Shown piece by piece: positions 52,696 through 62,993 of a DNA stretch of 64,000 nucleotides. The DNA is from Peptococcaceae bacterium BICA1-7 (GTDB lineage Bacteria; Bacillota; Desulfotomaculia; Desulfotomaculales; Desulfocucumaceae): contig JUEB01000004.1 of NCBI GenBank assembly GCA_000802095.1, forward strand, positions 1 to 64,000, in the 5' to 3' direction. The notes under the pieces were generated by a model. The model saw only the letters and a list, made by a program, of their open reading frames with translations. It was not told where the DNA came from and did no database searches. A program made the translations under genes and the position numbers. How positions within the stretch are numbered: the stretch's first letter is position 1; every line of letters begins with the position of its first letter.

Positions 52696-54526
52696 TTTTC
52701 TCCACTGAATAAATCTCAACCGGTAACTCAAAGCCTCTTACCGGAACGGCGCCCAGACTGGTGAACTTCCGTCCGGGGCGGCTTTGGTCTAACTGGCTGT
52801 ATGTACTTCCACTGATAATTATCCGTGTCTTAAATTCTTTGTTCATACTTTCCAGCCTGGCTCCCAGGTTTACATCCTCACCTATAACTGTGTAGTCCAT
52901 TCTTTCAGGGCTGCCTATGTTGCCCACCACCACGTGCCCGGTGCTTATGCCCACGCCTATCCCGAGGGTTACCTCTCCCTTCTCCTCCCATTCCCGGTTG
53001 AGTTTTTCCAGGGCTTCCAGCATCTCCAGGCCTGTTTGCACGGCCCTTTCGGCGTGATCGGAGTAGGGTATGGGGGCTCCGAAAAAGGCCATTATGCCGT
53101 CCCCCATATATTTGTCCAGGGTACCTCCGTTTTTAAAAATAACATTGGTCATTTCAGTCAGGTACTGGTTAAGCTTGGCCACCACTTCCTCCGGGGGGCG
53201 GCGGTCGCTGAAGGTGGTAAATCCCCTTATATCCGAGAAGAGCAGGGTAAGGTTTTCCCTTCTGCCTCCCAGCCCCATCATCTCGGGCTGGTCAAGCAGC
53301 TGGCTGACCACCTGGGGTGAAACATAGCGACCGAAAATCATCCTGGTTCTTCTCTTTTCCATTTGCTCCCGAACAAAATTCTCGGCTGTTATACCTATAT
53401 AAGTGAATACCACAAGTATGAGCGGGGCAGCTAAATCTATCCAGTATCGCTGGTAGAGCCAGAAAAGATAAACCCCGGCGCTTAAAATGGCCAATACTGT
53501 CAGGAATCCTCCCAGGCCAATCCAGGGCCCGCGCCTGTAAGTAGTCAGGTATACTGTAACAGCTGCCAGTAGAAGCACCATGAGGTTGACCGGACGCCCC
53601 GCCTTGGTAAAAAAGGTATCTGTAATATAGGTGTTTATAGCGTTGGCGTGTATCTCAACCCCGTTGGTGGGCAGGCTTCCCTTTAAAACCATGTTGCTTC
53701 TGGTAAAGGGAGTGTCAAAATAGTCATGATCAAAGGCTGATGTGGGACCCAGGAGAACTATTTTGTCCCGGAAAGTTTCAGGTTTGAGTTGCCCTTCCAG
53801 AACGTCCACATAGCTGTACGTTTTAAATGTCTCGCCGGGACCCCAGAAGTTTATCAGGCGGTAGGGCTCCTTTTCGTTCAAAGGCAGGCTGAAGCCATCG
53901 CCTTGTAAAACACCATTTTCCAGAGCCAGCTTGTTTGGGTTTTTCCCCTGGGACGAAAGGGCAATGGCCAGGCTGAACCCTGGCACCAGGTGGCCGTTAA
54001 AGTCCACAACCGGCATTATTCTCCTTACCGTGTTATCCATATCGGTATTCATGTTTATATGGCCCATGCTTCCTCTGCTGGCCCTGATAAATTCCTTAAC
54101 CGGAAGAACAGGGGCGGTGTTCACATAGCCCTCCTGATCCCTTCCAAAGCTAAAGGCACAGGCCATCAGCACTCTATTATGGCCCGCTATGGCTTCTGCC
54201 ATGGCACTGTCCTCACCCGGCTGCCTGTAGTTTTCAAACATCATGTCAAAGGCTACAATTTTTGCCTCACTGAGTCTGGCCAGAATTTTGGCATGGTCTT
54301 CTCTGGGGATAGGCTGGCCAAGTTTGGCATAGGAAGGGTCATCTATTCCTACTATAACTATTTGATCCCCGGGGGGAGTCTGTCCCCTGAGATTGAACCA
54401 GGAGTCATAGATAATGTTTTCATACCTTTGAAATACCCCCATCATGGCCAGAGCAGTCACAAGTATCCAGATGGATGCGGCCACTCCGTACCGGGACAGA
54501 TTTCCCATAATATTCAATATGTCCAC
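52688..54526 (-). CDS. CHASE2-domain adenylate/guanylate cyclase
   Basis: This protein of 612 residues has an N-terminal helix, an extracytoplasmic CHASE2 sensor (about 40-300, IVIVGIDDPSYAKLGQP), three helices (about 310-385) and a class III cyclase domain (about 425-600). Metal ligands are present in LLFSDIRGFTTFS and YMGDGIMAFFG. The substrate-specifying Lys (LDKYMGD) and Asp (YTVIGEDVNLGARLE) point to adenylate cyclase, and the transition-state Arg is in LGARLE. It would convert an outside signal into cAMP. The ATG at the 5' end has no strong ribosome binding site; a later Met (MGNLSRYG) is possible. Confidence 0.88.
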   Translation of the reverse strand: MDILNIMGNLSRYGVAASIWILVTALAMMGVFQRYENIIYDSWFNLRGQTPPGDQIVIVGIDDPSYAKLGQPIPREDHAKILARLSEAKIVAFDMMFENYRQPGEDSAMAEAIAGHNRVLMACAFSFGRDQEGYVNTAPVLPVKEFIRASRGSMGHINMNTDMDNTVRRIMPVVDFNGHLVPGFSLAIALSSQGKNPNKLALENGVLQGDGFSLPLNEKEPYRLINFWGPGETFKTYSYVDVLEGQLKPETFRDKIVLLGPTSAFDHDYFDTPFTRSNMVLKGSLPTNGVEIHANAINTYITDTFFTKAGRPVNLMVLLLAAVTVYLTTYRRGPWIGLGGFLTVLAILSAGVYLFWLYQRYWIDLAAPLILVVFTYIGITAENFVREQMEKRRTRMIFGRYVSPQVVSQLLDQPEMMGLGGRRENLTLLFSDIRGFTTFSDRRPPEEVVAKLNQYLTEMTNVIFKNGGTLDKYMGDGIMAFFGAPIPYSDHAERAVQTGLEMLEALEKLNREWEEKGEVTLGIGVGISTGHVVVGNIGSPERMDYTVIGEDVNLGARLESMNKEFKTRIIISGSTYSQLDQSRPGRKFTSLGAVPVRGFELPVEIYSVEKSL

Positions 54527-54704
54527 CCCCCGGTGACATATTCTAGCATATAAGCGCTAAATCCTCTGATATTTCCTTTCACTGCAAAAAAAAAGGAATA
54601 TATTGCTTTAGAAAAGAAATATATTAGTGTATACGGATAGTAAAAGTAATTACAGCCCCGGGCTTGGGAAATGCTACTCATTGAATAATAGTGGGGTGCG
54701 GGCC

Positions 54705-55559
54705 ATGTTCCTGAGATTCTTATTTGAGATTGCCGGGGTAACTCTGGGTGTATTGCTTACCGCCCTGGGGCTCGACATTTTCCTTATTCCCAATAAAATA
54801 GCGGCCGGTGGGGTAAGCGGCATTGCCATAGTGCTTCACTACCTGCTAAGTATCCCGGTGGGCGTCACTATGCTGGCGCTGAACGTGCCTCTTTTTCTAA
54901 TGGGAATTTACCGCTTGGGCCTGAAATTTGGCTTCAGGTCCCTTTACGGCACCATAAGCCTGTCCTTTTTTATTGATGTCCTGGACCCCTTTTTGCCTGT
55001 CGTTACCCACGATCCCCTGCTGGCCAGTATATTCGGTGGGGTCCTGGTGGGGCTGGGACTGGGACTGGTTTTCAGGTTCCGGGGAACAACCGGTGGAACC
55101 GATCTGGCTGCGGCTGTGCTGAGAACATACACCGGGGCCAATGTGGGACAGCTTTTGTTTGTGGTGGATGCAGTGGTGGTCCTGGCGGCCGGATTTGCCT
55201 TTAATTCGTGGGAGCTGGCTATGTACGCCTTTATTACCATCTTTGTGACATCCTGGCTTATTGATGTGGTCCAGGAGGGCTTCAGCTACGCCAAGGCCTT
55301 TTTTATAATATCCGGCCACACCGAAAGCATAGCCGGTGCGGTACTGCATGAAATGGACCGGGGAGCCACGGTGCTGAGCGGGAGGGGGGCGTTTTCCGGT
55401 ACGGAAAGGAATGTGCTGCTGGTGGTGGTCAACCGGGCAGAGGTAACCCGCCTCAAGGATTTGATACTAAGTATTGACAGCCGGGCCTTTGTAATTCTCA
55501 CTGATGCCCACGAGGTGCTGGGAGAGGGGTTCAAGCCCCTGGCCGTCAAAAATAAATAA
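54705..55559 (+). CDS. YitT-family membrane protein (DUF161/DUF2179)
   Basis: This protein of 284 residues has five membrane helices with [21 protein letters not shown] and [20 protein letters not shown] (DUF161 repeats) and a C-terminal DUF2179 cytosolic domain ([36 protein letters not shown]). The family is widespread in Firmicutes without a fixed function; transport is suspected. I chose the ATG reading [12 protein letters not shown]; 26 more codons are open upstream. The transketolase genes follow after 25 bp. Confidence 0.85.
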   Translation: MFLRFLFEIAGVTLGVLLTALGLDIFLIPNKIAAGGVSGIAIVLHYLLSIPVGVTMLALNVPLFLMGIYRLGLKFGFRSLYGTISLSFFIDVLDPFLPVVTHDPLLASIFGGVLVGLGLGLVFRFRGTTGGTDLAAAVLRTYTGANVGQLLFVVDAVVVLAAGFAFNSWELAMYAFITIFVTSWLIDVVQEGFSYAKAFFIISGHTESIAGAVLHEMDRGATVLSGRGAFSGTERNVLLVVVNRAEVTRLKDLILSIDSRAFVILTDAHEVLGEGFKPLAVKNK

Positions 55560-55584
55560 TAATTACATATATCGGAGGTTTTTC

Positions 55585-56421
55585 ATGGAAAGCAGAGAAA
55601 AAGAGCTGGCGGTGTTAAAGGCCACAGCCAATGAAATCAGGCAGGACATAATTAGAATGCTGGGAGCTGCCGGATCAGGCCACCCGGGGGGGTCGCTGTC
55701 GGCAGCGGATATTGTAACGGCCCTTTATTTTAAGTTTATGCGCATTGATCCTGAGAATGTTAAAAAGCAGGACCGGGATCGCTTTATACTTTCCAAAGGG
55801 CACGCCGCTCCGGTATTATATGCAGCGCTTGCTCAAAGAGGGTTTTTCCCGCGGGAAGAGCTGCTTACCCTGAGAAAAGTGGGGAGCCGCCTGCAGGGGC
55901 ACCCCGACATGAAAAAGGTCCCCGGCGTGGATATGTCCACCGGCTCCCTCGGGCAGGGGCTTTCTGCCGCCAACGGCATGGCCCTGGCCGGGAGACTGGA
56001 CGGCAGGGACTACAGGGTATATGTGCTGCTGGGGGATGGAGAGACCCAGGAAGGGCAGGTTTGGGAGGCCGCCATGGCCTCCGCTCACTACCGGCTGGAC
56101 AACCTTACCGCCTTTTTGGACCATAACAGGCTGCAGATAGACGGCCCCATCGAGGAGGTTATGTCTCCTGAGCCTCTGGCTGAAAAATGGATGGCCTTCG
56201 GCTGGGATGTGCAGGTTATCGACGGTCATGACATGGCCCAGATACTGGAGGCGGTGGAAAAGGCTAAAAAGGTAAAGGGGAAGCCCCAGATGATCGTGGC
56301 AGAAACGGTAAAGGGCAAGGGAGTTTCCTTTATGGAAAACCAGGCGGGCTGGCACGGATCGGCCCCCAAGCCCGAGGAAGTCGAGAAGGCTTTGGCCGAG
56401 CTATTGGCTGACAAGCTATAA
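55585..56421 (+). CDS. transketolase, N-terminal subunit
   Basis: This protein of 278 residues covers the thiamine-diphosphate-binding half. It has [61 protein letters not shown] and the Mg-TPP motif [18 protein letters not shown] with DHNRLQIDG. It needs the separate C-terminal subunit at 56.7 kb to form an active enzyme for the non-oxidative pentose phosphate pathway. It starts behind GGAGG. The stop codon is part of a repeat core (GCTATAATTTCTGGTCAG). Confidence 0.93.
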   Translation: MESREKELAVLKATANEIRQDIIRMLGAAGSGHPGGSLSAADIVTALYFKFMRIDPENVKKQDRDRFILSKGHAAPVLYAALAQRGFFPREELLTLRKVGSRLQGHPDMKKVPGVDMSTGSLGQGLSAANGMALAGRLDGRDYRVYVLLGDGETQEGQVWEAAMASAHYRLDNLTAFLDHNRLQIDGPIEEVMSPEPLAEKWMAFGWDVQVIDGHDMAQILEAVEKAKKVKGKPQMIVAETVKGKGVSFMENQAGWHGSAPKPEEVEKALAELLADKL

Positions 56422-56590
56422 TTTCTGGTCAGTAGACAGGAGACTGCTTAATAGCATTCCACCGGGTCGGGAGACTACTCATAAGTATTGCCCCAGGTCG
56501 GGAGACAGGAGTTTTTTTCAGGCTTTATTGTGTGTATATTTTTAAAAAGGATTTTCTCTGTGTCCTCTGTGCGCTCTGTGGTTTAAAAAA
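56414..56590 (+). repeat. triple stop-anchored repeat inside the transketolase operon, plus CACAGAGG unit
   Basis: Three cores follow each other in gene direction: GCTATAATTTCTGGTC (overlapping the stop), GCTTAATAGCATTCCACCGG with GTCGGGAG, and CTCATAAGTATTGCCCCAGG with TCGGGAGACAGGAG. A CTCTGTGTCCTCTGTGCGC unit of the CACAGAGG family comes at 56,555-56,585. The block separates the two transketolase subunits by 263 bp. Confidence 0.8.
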
Positions 56591-56684
56591 ACCTTCATGA
56601 CTGCTTGCAAAATTGTTTTATGCCCTGGGGACAGAGTATTCTTGTGTAAATATTTTTGTATAAAGGAAGATGGGGAGGACCGAT

Positions 56685-57629
56685 ATGACTAAAAAAGTTG
56701 CTACCAGGGAGGCTTACGGCAGGGCTCTGGCTGAACTGGGAAAAAATAATCCCGCTGTGGTGGTGCTGGATGCCGATTTATCCAAATCCACCAAGACCGC
56801 AGATTTTGGCAAATTATTTCCGGACAGATTTTTCAATATGGGTGTGGCCGAGCAGAACCTCATAGGCACAGCGGCGGGGCTGGCCGCCGCCGGTAAGACG
56901 GCCTTTGCCAGCACCTTTGCTGTTTTCGCTGCGGGCCGGGCCTTTGATCAGATAAGAAATTCTGTGGCCTATAACAGGCTGAATGTAAAAATAGCAGCTA
57001 CCCACGCCGGTATTACCGTAGGGGAGGATGGCGGGTCCCACCAGGCCATAGAGGATATAGCCCTTATGAGAAGTCTCCCCAATATGACGGTGTTTGTTCC
57101 TGCGGACGAGGCTGAGACTGCCGGCGCCGTAGAGGCTGCCGCCAAAATGGACGGGCCTGTGTACATCAGGCTGGGCCGGGCCGGAGTTCCCTCTATCCAC
57201 GGCGAGGATTTTCACTTTGAGACCGGTAAGGCGGTGGTGGTCAGGGAGGGCAGGGACGCAGCGGTGATAGCCACCGGTATAATGGTGACCGCCGCCCTGG
57301 AGGCAGCCGGCGCCCTGACCGGGGAGGGCATAGAGGTAAGGGTGATCAGTATGCACACCATAAAGCCCCTGGACATTGATACAATAGTGTCTGCAGCCAG
57401 GGAAACCGGGGCGCTGGTAACAGCCGAGGAGCACAGCGTCATAGGGGGCCTGGGGGGGGCGGTATCCGAGGCGGTCTGTGAAAATTACCCCGTGCCGTTA
57501 AAAAGGCTGGGTGTGCAGGATATCTTCGGCGAGTCCGGCAAGCCCGATGAGCTGCTGGTAAAATTCGGCCTGACACCCGCAGCCATAGCCGACGCAGTCA
57601 GGGAAGTACTGAAAAGAAAAGGCCAATAA
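56685..57629 (+). CDS. transketolase, C-terminal subunit
   Basis: This protein of 314 residues has the pyrimidine-binding domain (PDRFFNMGVAEQNLIGTAAGLAAAGKTAF, with the catalytic Glu in VAEQN), ITVGEDGGSHQAIEDIALMR and the transketolase C-domain (VISMHTIKPLDIDTI, TAEEHSVIGGLGGAVSE). It pairs with the N-terminal subunit at 55.6 kb. I chose the ATG behind GGGGAGG; an in-frame ATG five codons upstream overlaps that site. A terminator follows. Confidence 0.93.
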   Translation: MTKKVATREAYGRALAELGKNNPAVVVLDADLSKSTKTADFGKLFPDRFFNMGVAEQNLIGTAAGLAAAGKTAFASTFAVFAAGRAFDQIRNSVAYNRLNVKIAATHAGITVGEDGGSHQAIEDIALMRSLPNMTVFVPADEAETAGAVEAAAKMDGPVYIRLGRAGVPSIHGEDFHFETGKAVVVREGRDAAVIATGIMVTAALEAAGALTGEGIEVRVISMHTIKPLDIDTIVSAARETGALVTAEEHSVIGGLGGAVSEAVCENYPVPLKRLGVQDIFGESGKPDELLVKFGLTPAAIADAVREVLKRKGQ

Positions 57630-57634
57630 AAGCA

Positions 57635-57665
57635 GAAAAGCAGGGGATTCAACCCCTGCTTTTTC
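57635..57665 (+). terminator. rho-independent terminator of the transketolase operon
   Basis: AAAAGCAGGGG and CCCCTGCTTTT pair across a short loop and run into a T-rich end. Confidence 0.88.
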
Positions 57666-57682
57666 TACAAAAAAATGCCTTA

Positions 57683-57743
57683 ACTATTCTGAATTCTGAA
57701 TTCTGACTCCTGTATTCCGACCGTAGAGAATGTCAGTATAAGC
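57683..57743 (-). repeat. stop-anchored repeat behind the SLH gene
   Basis: Read with the gene: GCTTATACTGACATTCTC, TACGGTCGGAATACAGGAG, then TCAGAATTCAGAATTCAG. The core begins 6 bases after the stop and closely matches the one at galE. Confidence 0.8.
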
Positions 57744-57748
57744 CATTT

Positions 57749-59614
57749 CTAAGTATCCGTCACCCGTATCTCCTTGACTTTGCCATTGTCCAGGTAAAGC
57801 TTTACATCCCAACCGTCCCTGATATCATCCAGCTCTTCTATGTCATACGAGGAGGATGATGTGTCCCTGAAGGTGCAGCTTCTGTTTACCTCCAGCGTAA
57901 ATTCCAGGTCGCTTCCCTGCTCGATGGTGATCTCGTCTCTGTCCTCATCCACCTCGGTAACGGTGCCTTCCACTATTATATCCTCATCGTCCTCCACTAT
58001 TATCTTGGTTACTATGTCATCCTCATCCATTTTAACAGTGACCTCGGTCCCGATCATTATGTCTTCCAGGTCAATATCGTCCCCATCTTTTATAATGTCA
58101 GCGTTTTTGTCCACTTCGTACCTGTCCGAGTCCACATATATGCGGGGGGTTGATCCTGTCCGCAGGTCTGTTACTTTTCCCGTTGCGCTGCTAACCTCGC
58201 TGCCGAGGGCGATTATTTCATCGATCTTTCCGTTGCTGCCCACCTCGAAGGTTATGTCATCGCCGATTTCCAGTTCATCCAGTGAAACCCTGTCATTGCC
58301 CTTTTCTATTCTGGCATTGACCAGAACCTCGTATTCCTTCCTGTTGCCGTTCCTGTCCCTCAGGGTGATGAAGCCATAGAAATCATCAACTCCCCTTACC
58401 TCGGCTTCATTGGAGGTCAGGCTCGCAGTGCCTGTTATGGCTATTTCCCGGGCCTCACCGTTAACCGAAGTAACCTTTACCAGGTCACCGACTTTCAGGG
58501 TGCCAATTGAAACCTGGCTGCTTGATTTAAGAACCTTTGTGTTACTGGACAAACTGAAGCCCTTGACTGTACCGGTACCGGTTTTGACTGCTATATAATT
58601 GGAATTGATAACTGTTACTTCTCCTTCGGTATACTGGGTCTGTTCGGTGATGGTTGCTCCGCTGCCGGAATTGTTGGTATTTCCAGTATTTCCAGTAGTG
58701 CCCGTATTGGTGCTGTTTCCGGTATTTCCGGTATCTGAGGAGGCTTCCATGTACCTGATGGTGGCGTCACTGCCAACTATGGCCAGCACCTTTTCGCCTG
58801 ATCTGAAGTCATCTTTGGTGGTTTCGGAGGTTCCCCTGTAGTACACGGTATTAGAACCCACTAGCCTGGGAATTTGGGTGCCGTCGGACTTTTTAACGGT
58901 GGCCATATCGGTGGCTGTGTCAATCCCCGCAAGGGTGCCGTCTATTATTCTGTCGCTGCCGTATTCAAACCATCCGTTGACGGTGGTTTTAACAATGAGG
59001 GCGGCCATCTGGCCCCTTCTCATGATATCGTTGGGCCCGAATTCATTATTGCCCTGGCCCTGCATTATATCGTTCTGGGAGACATCGGCCACGTAAGGGC
59101 GGTAGGTGGTGGATATATTGTCTGTATCGGTAAAGGAAAGCTTTGCGGGGTCGCCCTTTACCTTCAGCTTGTCCTGCAGGGCCACCGCCACCAGGGCGGC
59201 TACCTCCTGGCGGGTGATGGGGTTGTTATACATCAACTGGCTGACGTAGTCCTTGTGCAGAAGCCCCTTTTGGGTGGCCAGCACCAAGTGGCCCTGGCCC
59301 CAGGTCATTCCCTTGGGGAGGGTGACGCCGCTGTTTTTATAATCCAGGCTTAAGGCCTGACTTTCCAGGCCCATTCCCCGTATGATGATGGCTATTGCCT
59401 CCAGCCTGCTGATAGGGCCATCCGGATTAAAAACGTCTCCAGGGTATCCCTTCATAAGATCCAGTGCGTATGACTGTTCCACTGCCTGTCTTGCCCAGTG
59501 GCTTTTGAGGTCATTGAAACTGGCGGCGCCCGCGGGCAGCAGCGCGGGGGGAGAGAATACAAGCGCAGACGATAGGGCCAGTGTTATGGTACCGCTTATT
59601 ATTCTTTTGATCAT
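57749..59614 (-). CDS. S-layer-homology-domain surface protein
   Basis: This protein of 621 residues has a signal peptide (MIKRIISGTITLALSSALVF...AGAA) and three SLH repeats in about residues 32-215 (FNDLKSHWARQAVEQSYALDLMKGYPG; YNNPITRQEVAALVAVAL; FGPNDIMRRGQMAALIV). An Asn/Gly/Thr-rich linker (about 293-322) and a long acidic beta-rich C-terminal region follow, with repeated V-x-x-D-x-D-E-I-T/I segments. SLH domains bind the pyruvylated secondary wall polymer that CsaB makes. The C-terminal region does not match an enzyme I know. The ATG is preceded by GGAGGGTGCTGAG. Confidence 0.9.
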   Translation of the reverse strand: MIKRIISGTITLALSSALVFSPPALLPAGAASFNDLKSHWARQAVEQSYALDLMKGYPGDVFNPDGPISRLEAIAIIIRGMGLESQALSLDYKNSGVTLPKGMTWGQGHLVLATQKGLLHKDYVSQLMYNNPITRQEVAALVAVALQDKLKVKGDPAKLSFTDTDNISTTYRPYVADVSQNDIMQGQGNNEFGPNDIMRRGQMAALIVKTTVNGWFEYGSDRIIDGTLAGIDTATDMATVKKSDGTQIPRLVGSNTVYYRGTSETTKDDFRSGEKVLAIVGSDATIRYMEASSDTGNTGNSTNTGTTGNTGNTNNSGSGATITEQTQYTEGEVTVINSNYIAVKTGTGTVKGFSLSSNTKVLKSSSQVSIGTLKVGDLVKVTSVNGEAREIAITGTASLTSNEAEVRGVDDFYGFITLRDRNGNRKEYEVLVNARIEKGNDRVSLDELEIGDDITFEVGSNGKIDEIIALGSEVSSATGKVTDLRTGSTPRIYVDSDRYEVDKNADIIKDGDDIDLEDIMIGTEVTVKMDEDDIVTKIIVEDDEDIIVEGTVTEVDEDRDEITIEQGSDLEFTLEVNRSCTFRDTSSSSYDIEELDDIRDGWDVKLYLDNGKVKEIRVTDT

Positions 59615-59852
59615 CTCAGCACCCTCCTGTTATATTCCGTCCTCTATAAAGAGACGCAGCAACAGCTCATAATGTTTCATTTTTTTCCTTTAATGTTATT
59701 GATTTTTCTTTCGCCAAAAAGGTTAAATTCCCTTTTTATTTATTTTATGGGTGGGAAAGGACTTCTTAGGGGGGTTGTCGAAATAGCTTATATCTTCAGG
59801 GCATTTATAGACGTTTGACATTTTATGCGCTGGCTGTAAAACGAGGTGTGCA

Positions 59853-60539
59853 ATGATTAATCTGTATAATGTCACCAAGGTATATACCAACGGCGCCAAG
59901 GCACTCAATGATGTTTCCCTGACCATACAGAAAGGTGATTTTGTTTTCCTGGTAGGACCAAGCGGCGCTGGAAAAACCACCCTTATAAAGATTATTTTCA
60001 GGGAAGAGACTCCTACCAGGGGCCAGGTGCTTTTCTACGGCAAAAATATATCCCGCCTTAAAGGAAGGGAAATCCCGTATCTCCGAAGGAAGATAGGCAT
60101 GGTATTCCAGGATTTCCGACTTCTTCCTCAAAAAAGTGTGTACGAGAATGTTGCCTTTGCCCTGGAGGTTACCGGGGCATCCGGAAAAATAATAAGGGCC
60201 AGGGTGCCGGAGGTTTTGCAGCAGGTGGGCCTGGCTGAAAAGTCCAGGATGTTTCCCTCCCAGCTCTCCGGGGGAGAGCAGCAGCGGGTAAGCATAGCCC
60301 GGGCAATTGTCAATAAACCTGCTCTGCTGATAGCCGATGAGCCTACGGGCAACCTTGATCCGGACACCTCCTGGGGGCTTATGAACCTCTTAAGTGATAT
60401 CAACAAGACTGACACCACCATAATAATGGCCACTCACGCCAGGGAGATAGTGGATTCCATGAAGAGGCGGGTTATTGCCATGTCGGACGGGCGGATCAGC
60501 CGCGACGAGGAAAGCGGGGTGTACAGCAGTGAGCTTTAA
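59853..60539 (+). CDS. ftsE: cell-division ATP-binding protein FtsE
   Basis: This ABC ATPase of 228 residues has Walker [13 protein letters not shown], the Q-loop [18 protein letters not shown], the signature [14 protein letters not shown], Walker [14 protein letters not shown] and the switch His ATHARE. With FtsX it couples division-site ATP hydrolysis to murein hydrolase activation. It overlaps ftsX by 11 bp, and the ribosome binding site is weak (GAGGTG). Confidence 0.95.
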   Translation: MINLYNVTKVYTNGAKALNDVSLTIQKGDFVFLVGPSGAGKTTLIKIIFREETPTRGQVLFYGKNISRLKGREIPYLRRKIGMVFQDFRLLPQKSVYENVAFALEVTGASGKIIRARVPEVLQQVGLAEKSRMFPSQLSGGEQQRVSIARAIVNKPALLIADEPTGNLDPDTSWGLMNLLSDINKTDTTIIMATHAREIVDSMKRRVIAMSDGRISRDEESGVYSSEL

Positions 60540-61416
60540 CACCCTGGCCTATTACTGGCGGGAAGCTATTAATTCCATTTTCAGGAACACCTGGCTGTCC
60601 ATAGCCTCGGTGGGAACTGTTTCAGTATCACTCCTCATTCTGGGCTTTTTTGCGCTGGCCGCGGTAAATGTCCGGGAGTTTACCCAGGGCATAGAGTCCG
60701 GACTGGAAATAAGGGTTTATCTAAAGGACGGCACACCAAGGGAAAATATAAACGGAATGCAGGCGCAAATAGCCGGTGTCCCAGGGGTTTCACTGGTTGA
60801 TTTTGTATCCCGGGAGCAGGCCCTGGAGGAAATGAAGAACAACTTCGGAGACCGGGGAGATATACTGGAGGGGCTGGATAAAGACAACCCTCTGCCGGAC
60901 AGCTTCAGGGTAAGGGCTGAGAATGCTGACAGCATTCCAGGTCTGGCCGGGCAGCTAATGACCCTAAGCGGGGTGGAGCAGGTAATTTACGGGCATGGAC
61001 TGGTGGAAAAACTTGTTTCGGTTACCCGCTGGGCAAGACTGGCCGGGGCTATAATACTTGGCTTCCTGAGTCTGGCGGCAGTCTTTCTTATTTCCACCAC
61101 CATTCGCATGTCTGTTTTTGCCAGGAGAAAGGAAATAGGCATAATGGTGCTGCTGGGAGCCACCAATTGGTTTGTACGGTTTCCCTATGTGATGGAGGGC
61201 ATGATGCTGGGCCTGGTGGGAGCCGCGATGGCAGGAGCGGTGGTGTATGCCGGCTATATGTCTCTAGCGGGCCATATTACCCAGACACTTCCCTTTATTC
61301 ACCCGGTCACAGACCAGCAGGTGCTGCTGCAGGTGATGGGTGGAATACTGGGCATAGGACTCTTGATAGGTGCTCTGGGCAGCAGCTTTTCTATAAGGAA
61401 GTACCTTAAAACCTGA
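60529..61416 (+). CDS. ftsX: cell-division membrane protein FtsX
   Basis: This protein of 295 residues has one N-terminal helix, a large outer domain (about residues 50-155) and three C-terminal helices. Recognisable parts are [32 protein letters not shown] at the start and the [27 protein letters not shown] core. The GTG start lies within ftsE. FtsX relays the FtsE state to an extracellular hydrolase partner, here probably the next gene. Confidence 0.93.
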   Translation: MSFNTLAYYWREAINSIFRNTWLSIASVGTVSVSLLILGFFALAAVNVREFTQGIESGLEIRVYLKDGTPRENINGMQAQIAGVPGVSLVDFVSREQALEEMKNNFGDRGDILEGLDKDNPLPDSFRVRAENADSIPGLAGQLMTLSGVEQVIYGHGLVEKLVSVTRWARLAGAIILGFLSLAAVFLISTTIRMSVFARRKEIGIMVLLGATNWFVRFPYVMEGMMLGLVGAAMAGAVVYAGYMSLAGHITQTLPFIHPVTDQQVLLQVMGGILGIGLLIGALGSSFSIRKYLKT

Positions 61417-61441
61417 TTTCCGTAAATGGGGGGATTGTGAA

Positions 61442-62572
61442 ATGACCGGGGGGTCAGGAAAATTCTTGTCAATTATAGTAAGTGTTCTTTTTACGGTTTC
61501 CATGGTGGGGGCCGCTTATGGAGATACACTGGAGGATATGCTGCAGGATACCCGGGAAAAGTTGAACGAGAAGCGTCAGCAGGTTGAAACCGGCAAGAGT
61601 GCTGTTAATAGCTATGCTTCTCAGGTTAGACAGCTGGACCAGACAATAGACGCCAGGGAAAAGCAGATCAATGACCTGGGTCAAAACCTGGATGCCTCCC
61701 TGCAGGATTTAAAGCGGACCGAGGCTGACTTGAAAGAAGCCAGGGAGAGCTACGAGGAAAGCAACAATACTTTCAGGCAAAGGGTAAGGGGCATGTATTC
61801 CTCGGGTAGTATAAGCTACCTGGAGGTGCTGCTTGAGTCAAAGGACTTTGGTGACTTTGTAAATCGCACAGAAATGCTGCGCAGGATTATAAGCCGTGAT
61901 GTTGATCTGGTTAAGGAAATTGACCAGAAAAAGCAGGACTTGCAGAGTCAGAAGAGCAGCCTTGAGGCCAGGAGGGATCAGATTGCCTCGCTGATTAGCA
62001 TGCAGGAGTCAGCCCGGAGTGAGCTGAGGAGCCGCCAGTCCGAGAGGGTGGGCCTGCTGGCAAGGGCACGGCAGGATTTAAACCGCTTTGAGGCCGAGGC
62101 CGATGAGCTGGAGCAGCAGGAGCAGGGAATAATCCAGGAGATGCTGAAAAACAAAACCAGCCAGACATCTCCCTCCAAAGGTACCGGAAGCTTTACCTGG
62201 CCTGTTCCGGGCCATAAAAATACATCCTCCCCCTTTGGGAAGAGGGTTCACCCAATACTTAAAACTGTCAAGATGCATAACGGCATAGATATTCCCGCCC
62301 CCAGCGGGGCCAGCGTCGTGGCGGCCCAGAGCGGGACTGTGATTCAGGTGGGCTATATGAGCGGCTATGGGAAAGTAGTGATGCTGGATCACGGAAATGG
62401 GCTGACCACCCTTTACTCCCACCTCTCGGCCCAACTGGTGTCGGTGGGGTCCGAGGTAGCCAAGGGTCAGGCCATCGCCAAGGTTGGCAGCACCGGTATG
62501 TCCACAGGGCCGCACCTTGATTTCTCAGTAAGAAAGAACGGCACTCCGGTAAATCCAATGGGTTATTTTTAG
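61442..62572 (+). CDS. EnvC-like coiled-coil LytM/M23-domain protein
   Basis: This protein of 376 residues has a signal peptide, a long coiled coil (about 30-240, [20 protein letters not shown] onward) and a C-terminal LytM/M23 domain (about 255-375). The zinc motifs are [12 protein letters not shown] (His, Asp) and LYSHLS. The last motif reads GPHLDFSVR where peptidases have H-x-H, so a metal ligand is changed to Asp. It may therefore be an activator like EnvC or an atypical endopeptidase. It lies 25 bp behind ftsX, the expected position for an FtsEX-controlled factor. Confidence 0.88.
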   Translation: MTGGSGKFLSIIVSVLFTVSMVGAAYGDTLEDMLQDTREKLNEKRQQVETGKSAVNSYASQVRQLDQTIDAREKQINDLGQNLDASLQDLKRTEADLKEARESYEESNNTFRQRVRGMYSSGSISYLEVLLESKDFGDFVNRTEMLRRIISRDVDLVKEIDQKKQDLQSQKSSLEARRDQIASLISMQESARSELRSRQSERVGLLARARQDLNRFEAEADELEQQEQGIIQEMLKNKTSQTSPSKGTGSFTWPVPGHKNTSSPFGKRVHPILKTVKMHNGIDIPAPSGASVVAAQSGTVIQVGYMSGYGKVVMLDHGNGLTTLYSHLSAQLVSVGSEVAKGQAIAKVGSTGMSTGPHLDFSVRKNGTPVNPMGYF

Positions 62573-62993
62573 GCTAATAATATTTAATTTCCGGTCGGAA
62601 TTCAGAAGTCAGAATAACTAAGCATTCCTTACCAAAACGGCAGGCAGGACTTTTTCCTCTTTGCCGTTTTTTTATCGTAAATGATGCTAAAACGCTAAAG
62701 CAAATTTGGGGGTCTTCTTTAGCGGAGGGCACAGAGATACAGAGAAATAAATAGTAAAAAACAGTTGCGTTCCAAGAAAACAGCAGATTATCCGGGTAGC
62801 TTTTGGGACTTTAGGGTCGCTATAGGGCCGGTGGAGGGGTTTGAATCCGAGCTCCCGGACCTCCGGCTGAACTGGCTCTATGCTCGTCGCCTAACGGCCT
62901 GCCGGTCGCCTCCAACGCCGCGTCCATGCGTCGATTCCGGCTGCCGTCTGCGTCCCTGCAGCCGGCCCGGCATTCCGTATGGCTCTGTCGCTA
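62573..62993. other. intergenic region with repeat, terminator and GC-rich segment
   Basis: From left to right come a stop-anchored repeat directly after the EnvC-like stop (GCTAATAATATTTAATTTCC, then GGTCGGAATTCAGAAGTC) and a terminator at 62,634-62,672. The latter has AAAACGGCA and TGCCGTTTT, then T7, with an 18-base loop. A CACAGAG unit follows at 62,725-62,745 and a GC-rich segment of about 190 bp in which I see no gene. The group II intron begins after it. Confidence 0.6.

Noticed and set aside
62835-62870. tRNA-like T-arm (GGTTTGAATCC) before the group II intron
   Set aside because: No acceptor, D-arm or anticodon stem can be built around it.
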